A stretch of DNA of 13,742 bases from JBJENW01 sp051880395 (GCA_051880395.1 JBJENW010000154.1:1-13742); one strand, 5' to 3'; shown: positions 6,094 to 13,568, counted from the first letter of the stretch. Notes: generated by a model not told the origin, from the sequence alone. Program-made: numbers and translations.

Positions 6094-8088
6094 ATGGGTT
6101 ATGCATTAAATGCAGAGAGAAAATCTGCATCAGAATATACAAAAAAAATAAATCAGGAGATTCGTGAAAATCTGGATCCGACAGCCATTGCGCTGGAGGA
6201 TCTGGAGTTGAAAGAAATAAAAAAACATCTGATTTTTGATATTGGAGAAGAAAATATTTCGGATGAGAATGGAAACGTTTTGTGGAGTCGCAATGGACAG
6301 CAGTTTTTAAAAACAAAAACGGATCCGGACTCCGTCAATCCTTATCTTTGGAGAACTGCGCAGGAAAGCTATCTGGCTGGAGTTTATCAGCTTTCTGCAA
6401 ATGTATATCTCTATATCGGCATTTCCAATGCAGCCATCGCATTTGTGAGAAGCAAAACCGGTTGGGTGATCTTGGATACTGGAACCAGTATCACAGAGGG
6501 AAAAACAGCCATACAGATTGTAGAAAAAACCCTCAAAGAGCAGATTCATGGAAAAGTGAAAGCGATTTTTTTGAGTCATACACATACGGATCATGTAAGC
6601 GGAATCGAAGCATTCGTTTCAAAAGAAGAAATCGGACTTCCTGAGGAGGGGAAAGTTCCAATTTTCGGACCTATGGATTATGAAGCGTCTCTGGTCGATG
6701 AAAATTTATATACAGGGATTGCGATGAATCGAAGAATTCAGTATCAGATCGGATTTTTCCTTCCGCACGATGAAAAAGGCTGGGTTTCTATGGGATATGC
6801 AACCACCTTTGGAGTGCCGGGAGAAAAATCGAATATTTTGCCGAATCAGATCGTAGAGGATAATGGCAGCATATGGATTGACGGAACAAAATTTACGATT
6901 GTACTTACACCGGAAACAGAAACAAAAGCACATATGTGTATTTATATAGAGGATGAAAACGTACTGTATCTTGGCGATAACAGCGTGGGTGTTTTGCACA
7001 ATATTTATACGATGCGTGGCGCACAAATTCGAAATGGAAATTTCTGGGGAAAAATTTATTATCAGTTGTATCGTCAGTTTGGAGAAGAAGTGGAAGTGAT
7101 TTTTGCGGGACACGGACTTCCACATTTCCGATTGAAAGAAAAGCCGGATAACTTGAAAAACTATTTGTTGGACAATGCCGTTTCTTATAAATATACACAT
7201 GATCAGGCGTTGCTTTTAGCAAATGAAGGCTATTCCATTGATGAAGTGCAACACCATTTACAAGTGCCGGACAGCATCAAAAATACCTGGTACACAAGAC
7301 CGCACTATGGAAATTATGCATTTAATGCGAAAGGAACCGTGCAGAAATATTTAGGATTTTATGATGGAAATCCGGTAAATTTAGTACCTCTTGAAAAGGC
7401 AGAGCTGGCAGAAAAATTAATCTCTTATATCGGAGATGAAACCCTTGTTTTAGAGAAAGCAAAAACAGATTTCCTGAACGGAGAGTATCAGTGGGTTGCG
7501 ACGATCACATCGCTTTTGGTGTATCAAAATCCGAAAAATATGGACGCAAGATTTTTATGTGCGGATGCACTGGAACAGCTGGGATATCAGACGGACAATG
7601 CACTGTTTCGAAATGCATATCTTTCAGGGGCGATGGAATTGCGCGATCCGGATTTTGCGGAGCATTTAAATATTCAATCTATGGATAACAAAGATGTGAT
7701 TCCATATGTTTCGGTAGAATTGATATTGGATTATCTCGGTATTAATTTTGATGGCAGTCAGGCAGCAGATGTGGATGAACGGCTATTATTTGTAGTGGAA
7801 AATGAAAAAGATCAGACAAAAGAATATCATGCGATCCATATTTATAAAGGGACTATTTTGCATGATCTTGCGGATGGAACAAACGGATATGAGACAGATG
7901 AAATCATTTTCCTAACGAAACAGGAACTATATGATCTTGCAACAAAACAGTATACAGAAAAAAATCCGGGTACTGTGCAGGCATCTAAGTTGCAGAACAT
8001 TCAATCCTATGTGGTGGATACATCAAAGTATAAAAATTTTAACCTGATCGAACCAATCAAACAATTGCAGAAAAGGGAGGAAGCTTAG
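6094..8088 (+). CDS. Alkyl sulfatase, metallo-beta-lactamase fold (SdsA/YjcS-like), paralogue 1
   Basis: This 664-residue enzyme should hydrolyse alkyl sulfate esters to an alcohol and sulfate with a two-metal (Zn) centre. Metal residues: HTHTDH (162-167), Glu276 in ETETKAH, Asp295 in LGDN and His340 in AGHG. LHNIYTMRGA (301-310), with Asn303 and Arg308, matches the sulfate-binding segment of the family. A helical dimerisation domain follows (about 355-500, with HYGNYAFNAKG and YQWVATIT), then an SCP2-like C-terminal domain (about 535-660). There is no signal peptide, whereas well-studied SdsA-type enzymes are exported, so it probably works in the cytoplasm on imported substrate. The ribosome site GAGGAGAAGAGG precedes the ATG. 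It aligns without gaps to the second copy (9378) over at least the first 430 residues. The substrate chain length and the primary or secondary ester preference are unknown. Confidence 0.88.
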   Translation: MGYALNAERKSASEYTKKINQEIRENLDPTAIALEDLELKEIKKHLIFDIGEENISDENGNVLWSRNGQQFLKTKTDPDSVNPYLWRTAQESYLAGVYQLSANVYLYIGISNAAIAFVRSKTGWVILDTGTSITEGKTAIQIVEKTLKEQIHGKVKAIFLSHTHTDHVSGIEAFVSKEEIGLPEEGKVPIFGPMDYEASLVDENLYTGIAMNRRIQYQIGFFLPHDEKGWVSMGYATTFGVPGEKSNILPNQIVEDNGSIWIDGTKFTIVLTPETETKAHMCIYIEDENVLYLGDNSVGVLHNIYTMRGAQIRNGNFWGKIYYQLYRQFGEEVEVIFAGHGLPHFRLKEKPDNLKNYLLDNAVSYKYTHDQALLLANEGYSIDEVQHHLQVPDSIKNTWYTRPHYGNYAFNAKGTVQKYLGFYDGNPVNLVPLEKAELAEKLISYIGDETLVLEKAKTDFLNGEYQWVATITSLLVYQNPKNMDARFLCADALEQLGYQTDNALFRNAYLSGAMELRDPDFAEHLNIQSMDNKDVIPYVSVELILDYLGINFDGSQAADVDERLLFVVENEKDQTKEYHAIHIYKGTILHDLADGTNGYETDEIIFLTKQELYDLATKQYTEKNPGTVQASKLQNIQSYVVDTSKYKNFNLIEPIKQLQKREEA

Positions 8089-8089
8089 A

Positions 8090-9361
8090 GTGGAACAAAA
8101 ACTTGTAGATATCGCAAAAGAATTTTATATTCAGGCATACCCGATTGTTTGGACGAGTGAAATGACTCGGGGACCGAGAGAACATTTTTTAAATCTCTAT
8201 CATTATCGTACATTGGTAAAAGCGGAAACAAAAATGTATAAACCGAATAACGACACGTTATATTCGACTTTGACATTTCAGTTGAAAAATTCGCCGTATA
8301 TCGTTCATGTTCCAAAGATTACAGATCGCTACGTATTGGTGAATTCTTTTAATACAAAGACAGATGTTTATTTTTCAACCGGGAGTAAAGACGAAAATTA
8401 TGGCGCCGGAGATTACATTTTTCTGTATCAGGATACACCGGTTCCAGATGGATATGAGTCGTATACGGTGGTACGAAGCGAAGATTCCAGAAACATTCTG
8501 ATGCTTCGAATCGAAAATTTTGGAGAGGACGACCTGCCAAAAGCAAATGCGTATCAGGATCAGTTCGAAGTATATCCGTTGTATCCGCAGAAGATACAAT
8601 CAACGGGAGAACACGTAATGGATCAGTTTATCGATTACATTGAGCATCTGCCGGCAGAAAGATTTGTACAGGCGTTTTTGGATGCATTGGAAGATACAAA
8701 AATAGATCCAAAAACAGTGGAACTTTTGCATCAGTTGGGAATTCAGGAACAAGCGTTTGATCCGAAAACTTTAGAGGATGAGACAAAACAGATATTAAAA
8801 CAAGGGTTTGCAAAAGCGTATGAAGAAATAAAAACGTATGACGGACCGGAAGGAACGCATTCGAATGGTTGGTATTCTGTGACAAAGGACGTTGGAACAT
8901 ACGGAAAAAAATATTTGCTGCGAGCATTTGTTACCTGGTTTGCGTATGGTGCAAATCTTCCGGAAGACTCTATTTATCCGGTATTGTATAAAGATAGCGA
9001 TGGAGATACATTAAACAGCGAAAAAGAGTATGTCATTCATTTTGAAAAAGACGGATTGCCACATGCCAAATTTTTTTGGTCCATTTCCTGGTACAGTGAA
9101 CCGGATGGATTTGTAGCGGATAATAAATTGGATCGTTATACATTAAATAGTCATGCACAGTCTACCTTTCATTTTAACGAAGATGGTTCTTTGGATCTTT
9201 ATATTTCTCAGAATCCACCGAAAGAAGAAACATTGGTTGCAAACTGGCTTCCGGCCGCAAAAGAGGCGACAGATTTTTCTCTATTGATGCGAATCTATGG
9301 CGCGGATGAACAGACGTTAAATGGAGAATGGGAATTTCCGACAGTAAAAAAAGTAAAATAG
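8090..9361 (+). CDS. DUF1254/DUF1214 domain protein, function unknown
   Basis: This 423-residue protein begins at GTG, one base after the sulfatase stop codon, with AAGGGAGG upstream, so translation is probably coupled. The N-terminal part (about 30-165) has the DUF1254 hallmark PNNDTLYST (52-60) and a following beta-rich region. The C-terminal part (about 300-423) is DUF1214, ending in NWLPAAKEATDFSLLMRIYG and a GEWEFPTV tail. Proteins of this pair are widespread, but I know of no assigned reaction. Many relatives carry a signal peptide; this one does not, so it is likely cytoplasmic. Its place between two alkyl sulfatases in one operon suggests a role in handling the ester or the released alcohol, or as an accessory to the sulfatases. 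That is inference from position only. Confidence 0.85.
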   Translation: MEQKLVDIAKEFYIQAYPIVWTSEMTRGPREHFLNLYHYRTLVKAETKMYKPNNDTLYSTLTFQLKNSPYIVHVPKITDRYVLVNSFNTKTDVYFSTGSKDENYGAGDYIFLYQDTPVPDGYESYTVVRSEDSRNILMLRIENFGEDDLPKANAYQDQFEVYPLYPQKIQSTGEHVMDQFIDYIEHLPAERFVQAFLDALEDTKIDPKTVELLHQLGIQEQAFDPKTLEDETKQILKQGFAKAYEEIKTYDGPEGTHSNGWYSVTKDVGTYGKKYLLRAFVTWFAYGANLPEDSIYPVLYKDSDGDTLNSEKEYVIHFEKDGLPHAKFFWSISWYSEPDGFVADNKLDRYTLNSHAQSTFHFNEDGSLDLYISQNPPKEETLVANWLPAAKEATDFSLLMRIYGADEQTLNGEWEFPTVKKVK

Positions 9362-9377
9362 AAAAAGAGGTGCAGCA

Positions 9378-11348
9378 ATGAGTTACATATACAACGCAGA
9401 ACAAAAAGATGCAACCGCATACACAAGTGCCTATAATAAAAAGTTATTAGAAGAGCGGAATAAAGAACAACTGAAAATCGAAGAGGAAGATGTAGCAAAT
9501 GCAAAGGCGCATTTGATTTTAGAATTGACAGAGGAAGATCTGCTCGATGACGAAGGAAATGTGATTTATGATGCAAAAAAATATCCGATTGATCATCCAG
9601 GAGAGTTTCCAGACACGGTTAATCCGTATCTATGGCAGATTAAAAAAGATAATGCATTTGCCGGTGTCTATAAAATGGCAGAAGGGTACTATGTTGTGAC
9701 TGGAGTAGAGATTGCAATGGTCGCATTCATCCGTACAAAACATGGCTGGATTGTGGAAGACTGTGGAAATTATGTAGAAAGCGCACGGGCCGCAATGAAG
9801 ATTGCAGAAAAAGCAATCGGAGAGAAAATAGAGGGGAAGATCGTAGCTGTCATTTATAGCCATTCGCATTTGGATCATTATGCAGGCGTGGAAGCGTTTA
9901 TTACGCAGAATCAGGTTGGAACGATAGAAGAAGGAAAAATTCCGGTGATTGCACCGGCAGAATATGAACAGTCTTTGGTGGATGATAATTTATATGCAGG
10001 GATTGCAATGAGCCGAAGACTGCATTATCAAGGTGGTTTTTTTGTTCAGCCGGGAGAAAAAGGGACTGTTTCTGCCGGGTTAAACTCATCGCTTGGCATT
10101 CGGGGAAGAATGTCGATGATTCTTCCGAATGTAGAGATTAATGAAGAAAAAACACTGGATATTGACGGAGTCGCTTTGACATTTATTCCGTCTCCGGATA
10201 CGGAAACAAGGGCACATATGTGTGTATACAGCCATGAACACAAAGTATTATATTTAGGGGATAACGCGATGGGAACATTGCACAATACCTACACGATGCG
10301 TGGTGCGAGAGTTCGAGATGCCGGTTTCTGGGGAGGGTTATTTTATCATCTCTATGTAGAATTCGGAGAGGAAGTAGAAGCTATTTTTCAGGGACATGGT
10401 GTGGCACATTTTAAACTGGCGCATCGTCCGGATAATTTGAAAAAGTTTTTGCTGGATAATGCAGTGGCCTATAAATTTACCAGTGATCAGGCCTTACTTC
10501 TTGCAAACAAAGGTGTGAAACTAAATGAAGTGGGAAATTCCATACAGATTCCACCGGAAATCAAAGACACTTGGTATACGCGGGATCATTATGGAAATTA
10601 TACATTTAATGCAAGAGGTGCTGTTCAGCGGTATTTGGGATTTTACGATGGTAATCCGGTCAATCTGCTTCCTCTGCCAGAGCGCGAACTGGCAGCAAAA
10701 TTCGTGGAATATATGGGTTCAGAAGAAGAAGTTTTGAAAAAAGCTGAACTGGATTTTGAAAAAGGACAATATCAGTGGGTAGCTACGATCACAAATCATT
10801 TGGTTTCGTTGAATCCGAAAAATGAAAAAGCACGTTTTCTGTGTGCTGATGCGCTGGAACAGCTCGGATATCAGACACAAACCGGACTTTGGAGAAATGC
10901 ATATCTGACCGGAGCATTAGAATTGCGGCATCCGGGAAGTACCAAGCAGTTGAATTCCAATTACATGGAGAATAAAGACGTGATGCCTTATGTGTCCGCG
11001 TCATTGATCCTGGATTATCTTGCGATAAACTTTGACGGAGAAAAGGGATTACATCTGGATGAAAATTTTGTTCTTAAAATAGAAAATGCTGAAGAAACAT
11101 ATTTGGTTCGTCTATATAAGGGAACAGTATTATATGCAGAAATTGCAGAAACAGATGTACCAAAAGATATTACAGAGATCATATTATCCAAACCGGAATT
11201 ATATGAACTTGCTACAAAACAGTATAAAAATTCGCACCAGCAACCAAGTGCGGATGCACAGCGTATTCTGGAACTGATTGAAGAAACCGTCGTAGATACC
11301 GCAAAATATGGACATTTTAATATTATTGAACCAGTAGAATTTTCATAA
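9378..11348 (+). CDS. Alkyl sulfatase, metallo-beta-lactamase fold (SdsA/YjcS-like), paralogue 2
   Basis: This 656-residue protein has the same architecture as the sulfatase at 6094. Motifs: HSHLDH (162-167), Glu276 in DTETRAH, Asp295 in LGDN, LHNTYTMRGA (301-310) with Asn303 and Arg308, and His340 in QGHG. Positions are identical to paralogue 1 through the whole catalytic domain, so the pair arose by duplication without indels there. Differences near the active site include VEDCGNYV for ILDTGTSI (about 126-133), YAG for VSG after the HxHxDH motif, and GVAHF for GLPHF (341-345). These suggest a different substrate range. It has no signal peptide. The ribosome site AAAGAGGTG precedes the ATG by six bases. 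It is the last gene of the operon and is followed by a 14-bp stem-loop. It may act with paralogue 1 as a heterodimer or on a different ester. Confidence 0.88.
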   Translation: MSYIYNAEQKDATAYTSAYNKKLLEERNKEQLKIEEEDVANAKAHLILELTEEDLLDDEGNVIYDAKKYPIDHPGEFPDTVNPYLWQIKKDNAFAGVYKMAEGYYVVTGVEIAMVAFIRTKHGWIVEDCGNYVESARAAMKIAEKAIGEKIEGKIVAVIYSHSHLDHYAGVEAFITQNQVGTIEEGKIPVIAPAEYEQSLVDDNLYAGIAMSRRLHYQGGFFVQPGEKGTVSAGLNSSLGIRGRMSMILPNVEINEEKTLDIDGVALTFIPSPDTETRAHMCVYSHEHKVLYLGDNAMGTLHNTYTMRGARVRDAGFWGGLFYHLYVEFGEEVEAIFQGHGVAHFKLAHRPDNLKKFLLDNAVAYKFTSDQALLLANKGVKLNEVGNSIQIPPEIKDTWYTRDHYGNYTFNARGAVQRYLGFYDGNPVNLLPLPERELAAKFVEYMGSEEEVLKKAELDFEKGQYQWVATITNHLVSLNPKNEKARFLCADALEQLGYQTQTGLWRNAYLTGALELRHPGSTKQLNSNYMENKDVMPYVSASLILDYLAINFDGEKGLHLDENFVLKIENAEETYLVRLYKGTVLYAEIAETDVPKDITEIILSKPELYELATKQYKNSHQQPSADAQRILELIEETVVDTAKYGHFNIIEPVEFS

Positions 11349-11355
11349 GTTTCCA

Positions 11356-11402
11356 CTCCACCACTTTTTAGAACAGCCGAGACTGCACAAAAAGTGGTGG
11401 AG
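11356..11402. terminator. 14-bp perfect stem-loop between convergent genes
   Basis: CTCCACCACTTTTT (11356-11369) pairs perfectly with AAAAAGTGGTGGAG (11389-11402) around a 19-base loop. It fills the space between the stop codon of the last operon gene (11348) and the rubrerythrin stop (11409), so it could end or protect both mRNAs. No run of T follows it on either strand. The T run lies inside the stem next to the loop, so it is not a standard intrinsic terminator. Confidence 0.55.
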
Positions 11403-11408
11403 CCAGAA

Positions 11409-12071
11409 TTAGTAGTTTTCCGCATGAACCTCAAAATAACTCTGCGGATGATTACATACCGGGCATTTTTCCGGTGCTTTGGTACCCACTACAATATGGC
11501 CGCAATTCCTGCATTCCCAGACCTTTACTTCGCTCTTGGCAAATACAGCCGCCGTCTCCACATTTTTCAAAAGAGCTCTGTATCTCTCTTCATGATGCTT
11601 CTCAATCTCACCAACCATGCGGAATTTTGCAGCAAGCTCCGGGAATCCTTCTTCCTCTGCGGTCTTTGCAAATCCCTCATACATATCGGTCCACTCATAG
11701 TTTTCGCCATCTGCAGCGGCAGAAAGATTCTGCGCCGTATCACCGATTCCTTTCAGTTCTTTGAACCACATTTTCGCATGTTCTTTTTCGTTATCAGCTG
11801 TTTTTAAAAAGAGTGCTGAAATCTGCTCATATCCTTCTTTTTTTGCCACGGAAGCAAAATAAGTATACTTATTTCGTGCCTGGGATTCTCCCGCAAACGC
11901 AGCCTCAAGATTCTTCTCTGTCTGTGTTCCGGCGTATGGATTCGAAGGCTTTACTTCTTCAATCTTCTCAAAGGCAGAAGCCGGTTGTTTGCATACCGGA
12001 CATACAAAATCTTCCGGGAGTGTTTCTCCTTCATAGATATATCCACAAATTTTACATTTCCATTTTCCCAT
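11409..12071 (-). CDS. rbr: Rubrerythrin with rubredoxin domains at both ends
   Basis: This 220-residue cytoplasmic enzyme reduces hydrogen peroxide to water and protects anaerobes from oxidative stress. It starts with a rubredoxin-like Fe(Cys)4 domain: Cys6 and Cys9 (CKIC), Cys24 and Cys27 (CPVC). The four-helix diiron domain follows (about 50-170), with GES (Glu62), ExxH at 95-98 (EKEH) and ExxH at 157-160 (EKHH). A second rubredoxin-like domain ends the protein: Cys187 and Cys190 (CRNC), Cys203 and Cys206 (CPVC). Classical rubrerythrins have only the C-terminal Fe site and reverse rubrerythrins only the N-terminal one. Here both are intact, so electrons could enter from either side or pass between subunits. 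The ribosome site AAAGGAG lies nine bases before the ATG. It is converging on, and unrelated to, the sulfatase operon. Confidence 0.93.
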   Translation of the reverse strand: MGKWKCKICGYIYEGETLPEDFVCPVCKQPASAFEKIEEVKPSNPYAGTQTEKNLEAAFAGESQARNKYTYFASVAKKEGYEQISALFLKTADNEKEHAKMWFKELKGIGDTAQNLSAAADGENYEWTDMYEGFAKTAEEEGFPELAAKFRMVGEIEKHHEERYRALLKNVETAAVFAKSEVKVWECRNCGHIVVGTKAPEKCPVCNHPQSYFEVHAENY

Positions 12072-12124
12072 AGTGGTATCTCCTTTCTATTGCACATTTT
12101 ATGAGCCGAGTATTTTTTTATACC

Positions 12125-12153
12125 TCTATATTTATATCGTCCAAAAAGTTCAA
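12125..12153 (-). promoter_or_regulatory. Promoter of rubrerythrin
   Basis: On the minus strand TTGAAC (12153-12148) and TATAGA (12130-12125) are 17 bases apart, about 54 bases before the ATG. The spacer holds the AT-rich near-palindrome ATATAAATATA. It resembles the PerR box only loosely, so peroxide control is possible but not shown. Confidence 0.6.
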
Positions 12154-12206
12154 AAAATTAAAAAGAGTACCAAAAAACATTTCGACAGACAGACCTTCGT
12201 GGAAAT

Positions 12207-13022
12207 TTACTGTACAAGATTCTTTTCGATTTTCGCACATGCGTAAAGATACACCCCCTGCGAAATCATCCAAAACACCATGATCGTCAAAAAAATGAGG
12301 GAACTGATGCCAAACATCATACTTAGAAATAAAAATATCGTGGCTGCTGCACCATACACACGATCCATGATCGTAAGGGTGTTATAACTGACCTGATAAA
12401 TCATAAATTTTTCTGCCTCATCGCAGCTTTGCATCCATTTTTTTTCAAATTTCTTATCATAAATGCTGCCCTCCTTTTCCGGATACATCTCTTTGGTCAT
12501 CCTTAAGAAACGATTTTGGAAAAAACAGCTTAACGCAAAATATCCCAATAGCGCTGCTGCCGACCACAGCATCAGATAAAGTTCACTCATATTTTTCGTA
12601 TCACTCAGCGAACCGACACCCATTCCAAAACAGAGCAATAACACCATTAAACTTACGCTTGAAAACGATATACCAATCGTCAATATTTTTTCTACTGCAT
12701 CACACTGCTTTTCATCCTCCATATCACATTCCGCTATCCTGCGTTTCGCTTTCCAATAGCAGAACGCAAGCGTTGCAGTGCAACAGACAGCGATCACCAG
12801 CACCAACAGTCGAAAAAAACTGCCCGACTGAACCTGCAGTTGATGCACGATACCATAAGAATCAATCGTTTTCCGATGTTTGATCAGATAGCCGACTAGC
12901 CAGCCCATGAAAAAACCGACGATTCCGCCTCCCAAAAGTTGCACGATTGTTTTAAGAATAAACTTCTTAAAATGTATCTTATCCTCTCTTTTACTTTTTT
13001 CAATCACTTCCATATTTTGCAT
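12207..13022 (-). CDS. Six-helix membrane protein, DUF3169-like
   Basis: This 271-residue integral membrane protein has unknown function. Hydrophobic segments lie at about 24-47, 70-90, 113-137, 147-168, 222-240 and 242-262. A soluble charged stretch (170-215) separates helices four and five, and the N-terminus is basic. Overall layout and pairing with a small XRE regulator match the DUF3169 family of Firmicutes, recognised from memory, so moderately sure. Its ATG lies three bases after the regulator stop codon, and its ribosome site GAGGAGG overlaps the regulator's last Glu codons, so the two are translationally coupled. The family is often found as a regulator plus membrane protein pair, possibly sensing or repairing envelope stress. 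No catalytic motif is visible. Confidence 0.8.
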   Translation of the reverse strand: MQNMEVIEKSKREDKIHFKKFILKTIVQLLGGGIVGFFMGWLVGYLIKHRKTIDSYGIVHQLQVQSGSFFRLLVLVIAVCCTATLAFCYWKAKRRIAECDMEDEKQCDAVEKILTIGISFSSVSLMVLLLCFGMGVGSLSDTKNMSELYLMLWSAAALLGYFALSCFFQNRFLRMTKEMYPEKEGSIYDKKFEKKWMQSCDEAEKFMIYQVSYNTLTIMDRVYGAAATIFLFLSMMFGISSLIFLTIMVFWMISQGVYLYACAKIEKNLVQ

Positions 13023-13025
13023 AAC

Positions 13026-13238
13026 CTATTCCTCCTCTTCGTCTTCCCATGTAAAAATATCTTCCACCGTCACACCACACGCCCGCGCGATCTTGAGTGC
13101 CAGTGTAACAGAAGGCGAATAATCGCCCCGCTCGATCAGACTGATGGTCTGCCTGCTGGCTCCCACCATCTTTCCGAAATCCTGCTGGTTTATTCCCAGC
13201 TTTGCGCGGTATTCTTTCAGCTTGTTTAATAATGGCAA
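13026..13238 (-). CDS. XRE-family helix-turn-helix regulator
   Basis: This 70-residue DNA-binding protein consists almost only of an HTH_3 domain. The core is INQQDFGKMVGASRQTISLIERGDYSPSVTLALKIARACGVTVEDIF, with the recognition helix near 29-38 (SRQTISLIER), and it ends in an acidic tail (DEEEE). It begins at TTG. No ATG or GTG is available in frame because a stop codon lies three codons upstream. AAAGGAG nine bases before the TTG supports it. A nearer AGGAGG is only one base away and too close. It is the first gene of a two-gene operon with the membrane protein, and two dyads TGACAA-N6-TTGTCA at its promoter are the likely operator for autorepression. Family members are small Cro/repressor-like proteins. 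Confidence 0.92.
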   Translation of the reverse strand: MPLLNKLKEYRAKLGINQQDFGKMVGASRQTISLIERGDYSPSVTLALKIARACGVTVEDIFTWEDEEEE

Positions 13239-13266
13239 ACCTCCTCACTCCTTTCTGTCACAAGTT

Positions 13267-13284
13267 TGACAACTTTCCTTGTCA
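13267..13284. promoter_or_regulatory. XRE operator dyad 1
   Basis: TGACAA-CTTTCC-TTGTCA has 6-base perfect arms and a 6-base centre. Its centre is 32 bases (about three helical turns) from dyad 2, and it lies downstream of the -10. Confidence 0.65.
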
Positions 13285-13287
13285 TTT

Positions 13288-13317
13288 ATACTACTATATG
13301 ACAACTATAGTTGTCAA
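13288..13317 (-). promoter_or_regulatory. Promoter of the XRE/membrane-protein operon
   Basis: On the minus strand a perfect TTGACA (13317-13312) is followed after 18 bases by TAGTAT (13293-13288). TATAAA (13290-13285) is a rival -10 with a 21-base spacer. The -35 overlaps dyad 2 and dyad 1 lies just past the -10, so a bound repressor would block RNA polymerase. Confidence 0.6.
13299..13316. promoter_or_regulatory. XRE operator dyad 2
   Basis: TGACAACTATAGTTGTCA is an 18-base perfect palindrome with the same arms and spacing as dyad 1. It overlaps the -35 of the regulator operon. Two identical-geometry sites make an operator role likely; the adjacent XRE protein is the natural ligand. Confidence 0.75.
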
Positions 13318-13329
13318 TGTATTTTTTTG

Positions 13330-13358
13330 TTGACATTTTTTCTTACAAGAAGTATGAT
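13330..13358 (+). promoter_or_regulatory. Consensus plus-strand promoter
   Basis: TTGACA (13330-13335) and TATGAT (13353-13358) are 17 bases apart. Transcription would start near 13365 and run through the structured region to the sigma-like gene at 13598, giving a leader of about 230 bases. It is divergent from the XRE promoter, with the dyads in between. Confidence 0.65.
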
Positions 13359-13422
13359 TTGTACTCTCAGTAAGAAACACAGCTGAGCAAATACTACACT
13401 CACCATCGTATCGTGAACATGC

Positions 13423-13456
13423 AAAAAAAATTGCCGCAAGCTTTCAAACCTGCGGC
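13423..13456 (-). terminator. Strong intrinsic terminator, minus strand
   Basis: On the minus strand GCCGCAGG pairs with CTTGCGGC (8 pairs, one G-U, 8-base loop; 13456-13433). AATTTTTTTT follows at once. No minus-strand gene lies between it and the window edge, so it ends either a small RNA or antisense transcription from the right, and it shields the XRE promoter. Confidence 0.85.
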
Positions 13457-13542
13457 GGTGCCAAAGAAGCGGCAGCGGCGATTTTACAAAATATCCGCGT
13501 ATAAAAATTTTGAAATTCAAGTGTCAGATTTCACGGTTGTGG
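13423..13542 (-). ncRNA. Candidate small RNA (about 120 bases) ending in an intrinsic terminator
   Basis: On the minus strand a perfect TATAAT (13553-13548) is followed by about 120 bases without an open frame I can support, ending at a strong terminator. Within it three hairpins stand back to back: 13498-13475 (GCGG/CCGC with an inner ATTTT/AAAAT stem), 13474-13459 (TGCC/GGCA, 8-base loop) and the terminator hairpin 13456-13433. The -35 is weak: TTGAAC at 13579-13574 is 20 bases from the -10. No known RNA family is recognised. If real, the start would lie near 13541 and the RNA would be antisense to the leader of the plus-strand transcript. The terminator is certain to the eye; the RNA and its promoter are inference. 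Confidence 0.4.
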
Positions 13543-13554
13543 TTCGTATTATAG

Positions 13555-13568
13555 TTGAAGGCCTTCAA
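13555..13568. repeat. Perfect 14-base palindrome upstream of the sigma-like gene
   Basis: TTGAAGGCCTTCAA is a perfect palindrome 29 bases before the ATG at 13598 and next to the minus-strand TATAAT at 13553-13548. Its place fits an operator, or a short hairpin in the leader of the plus-strand gene. Confidence 0.45.
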
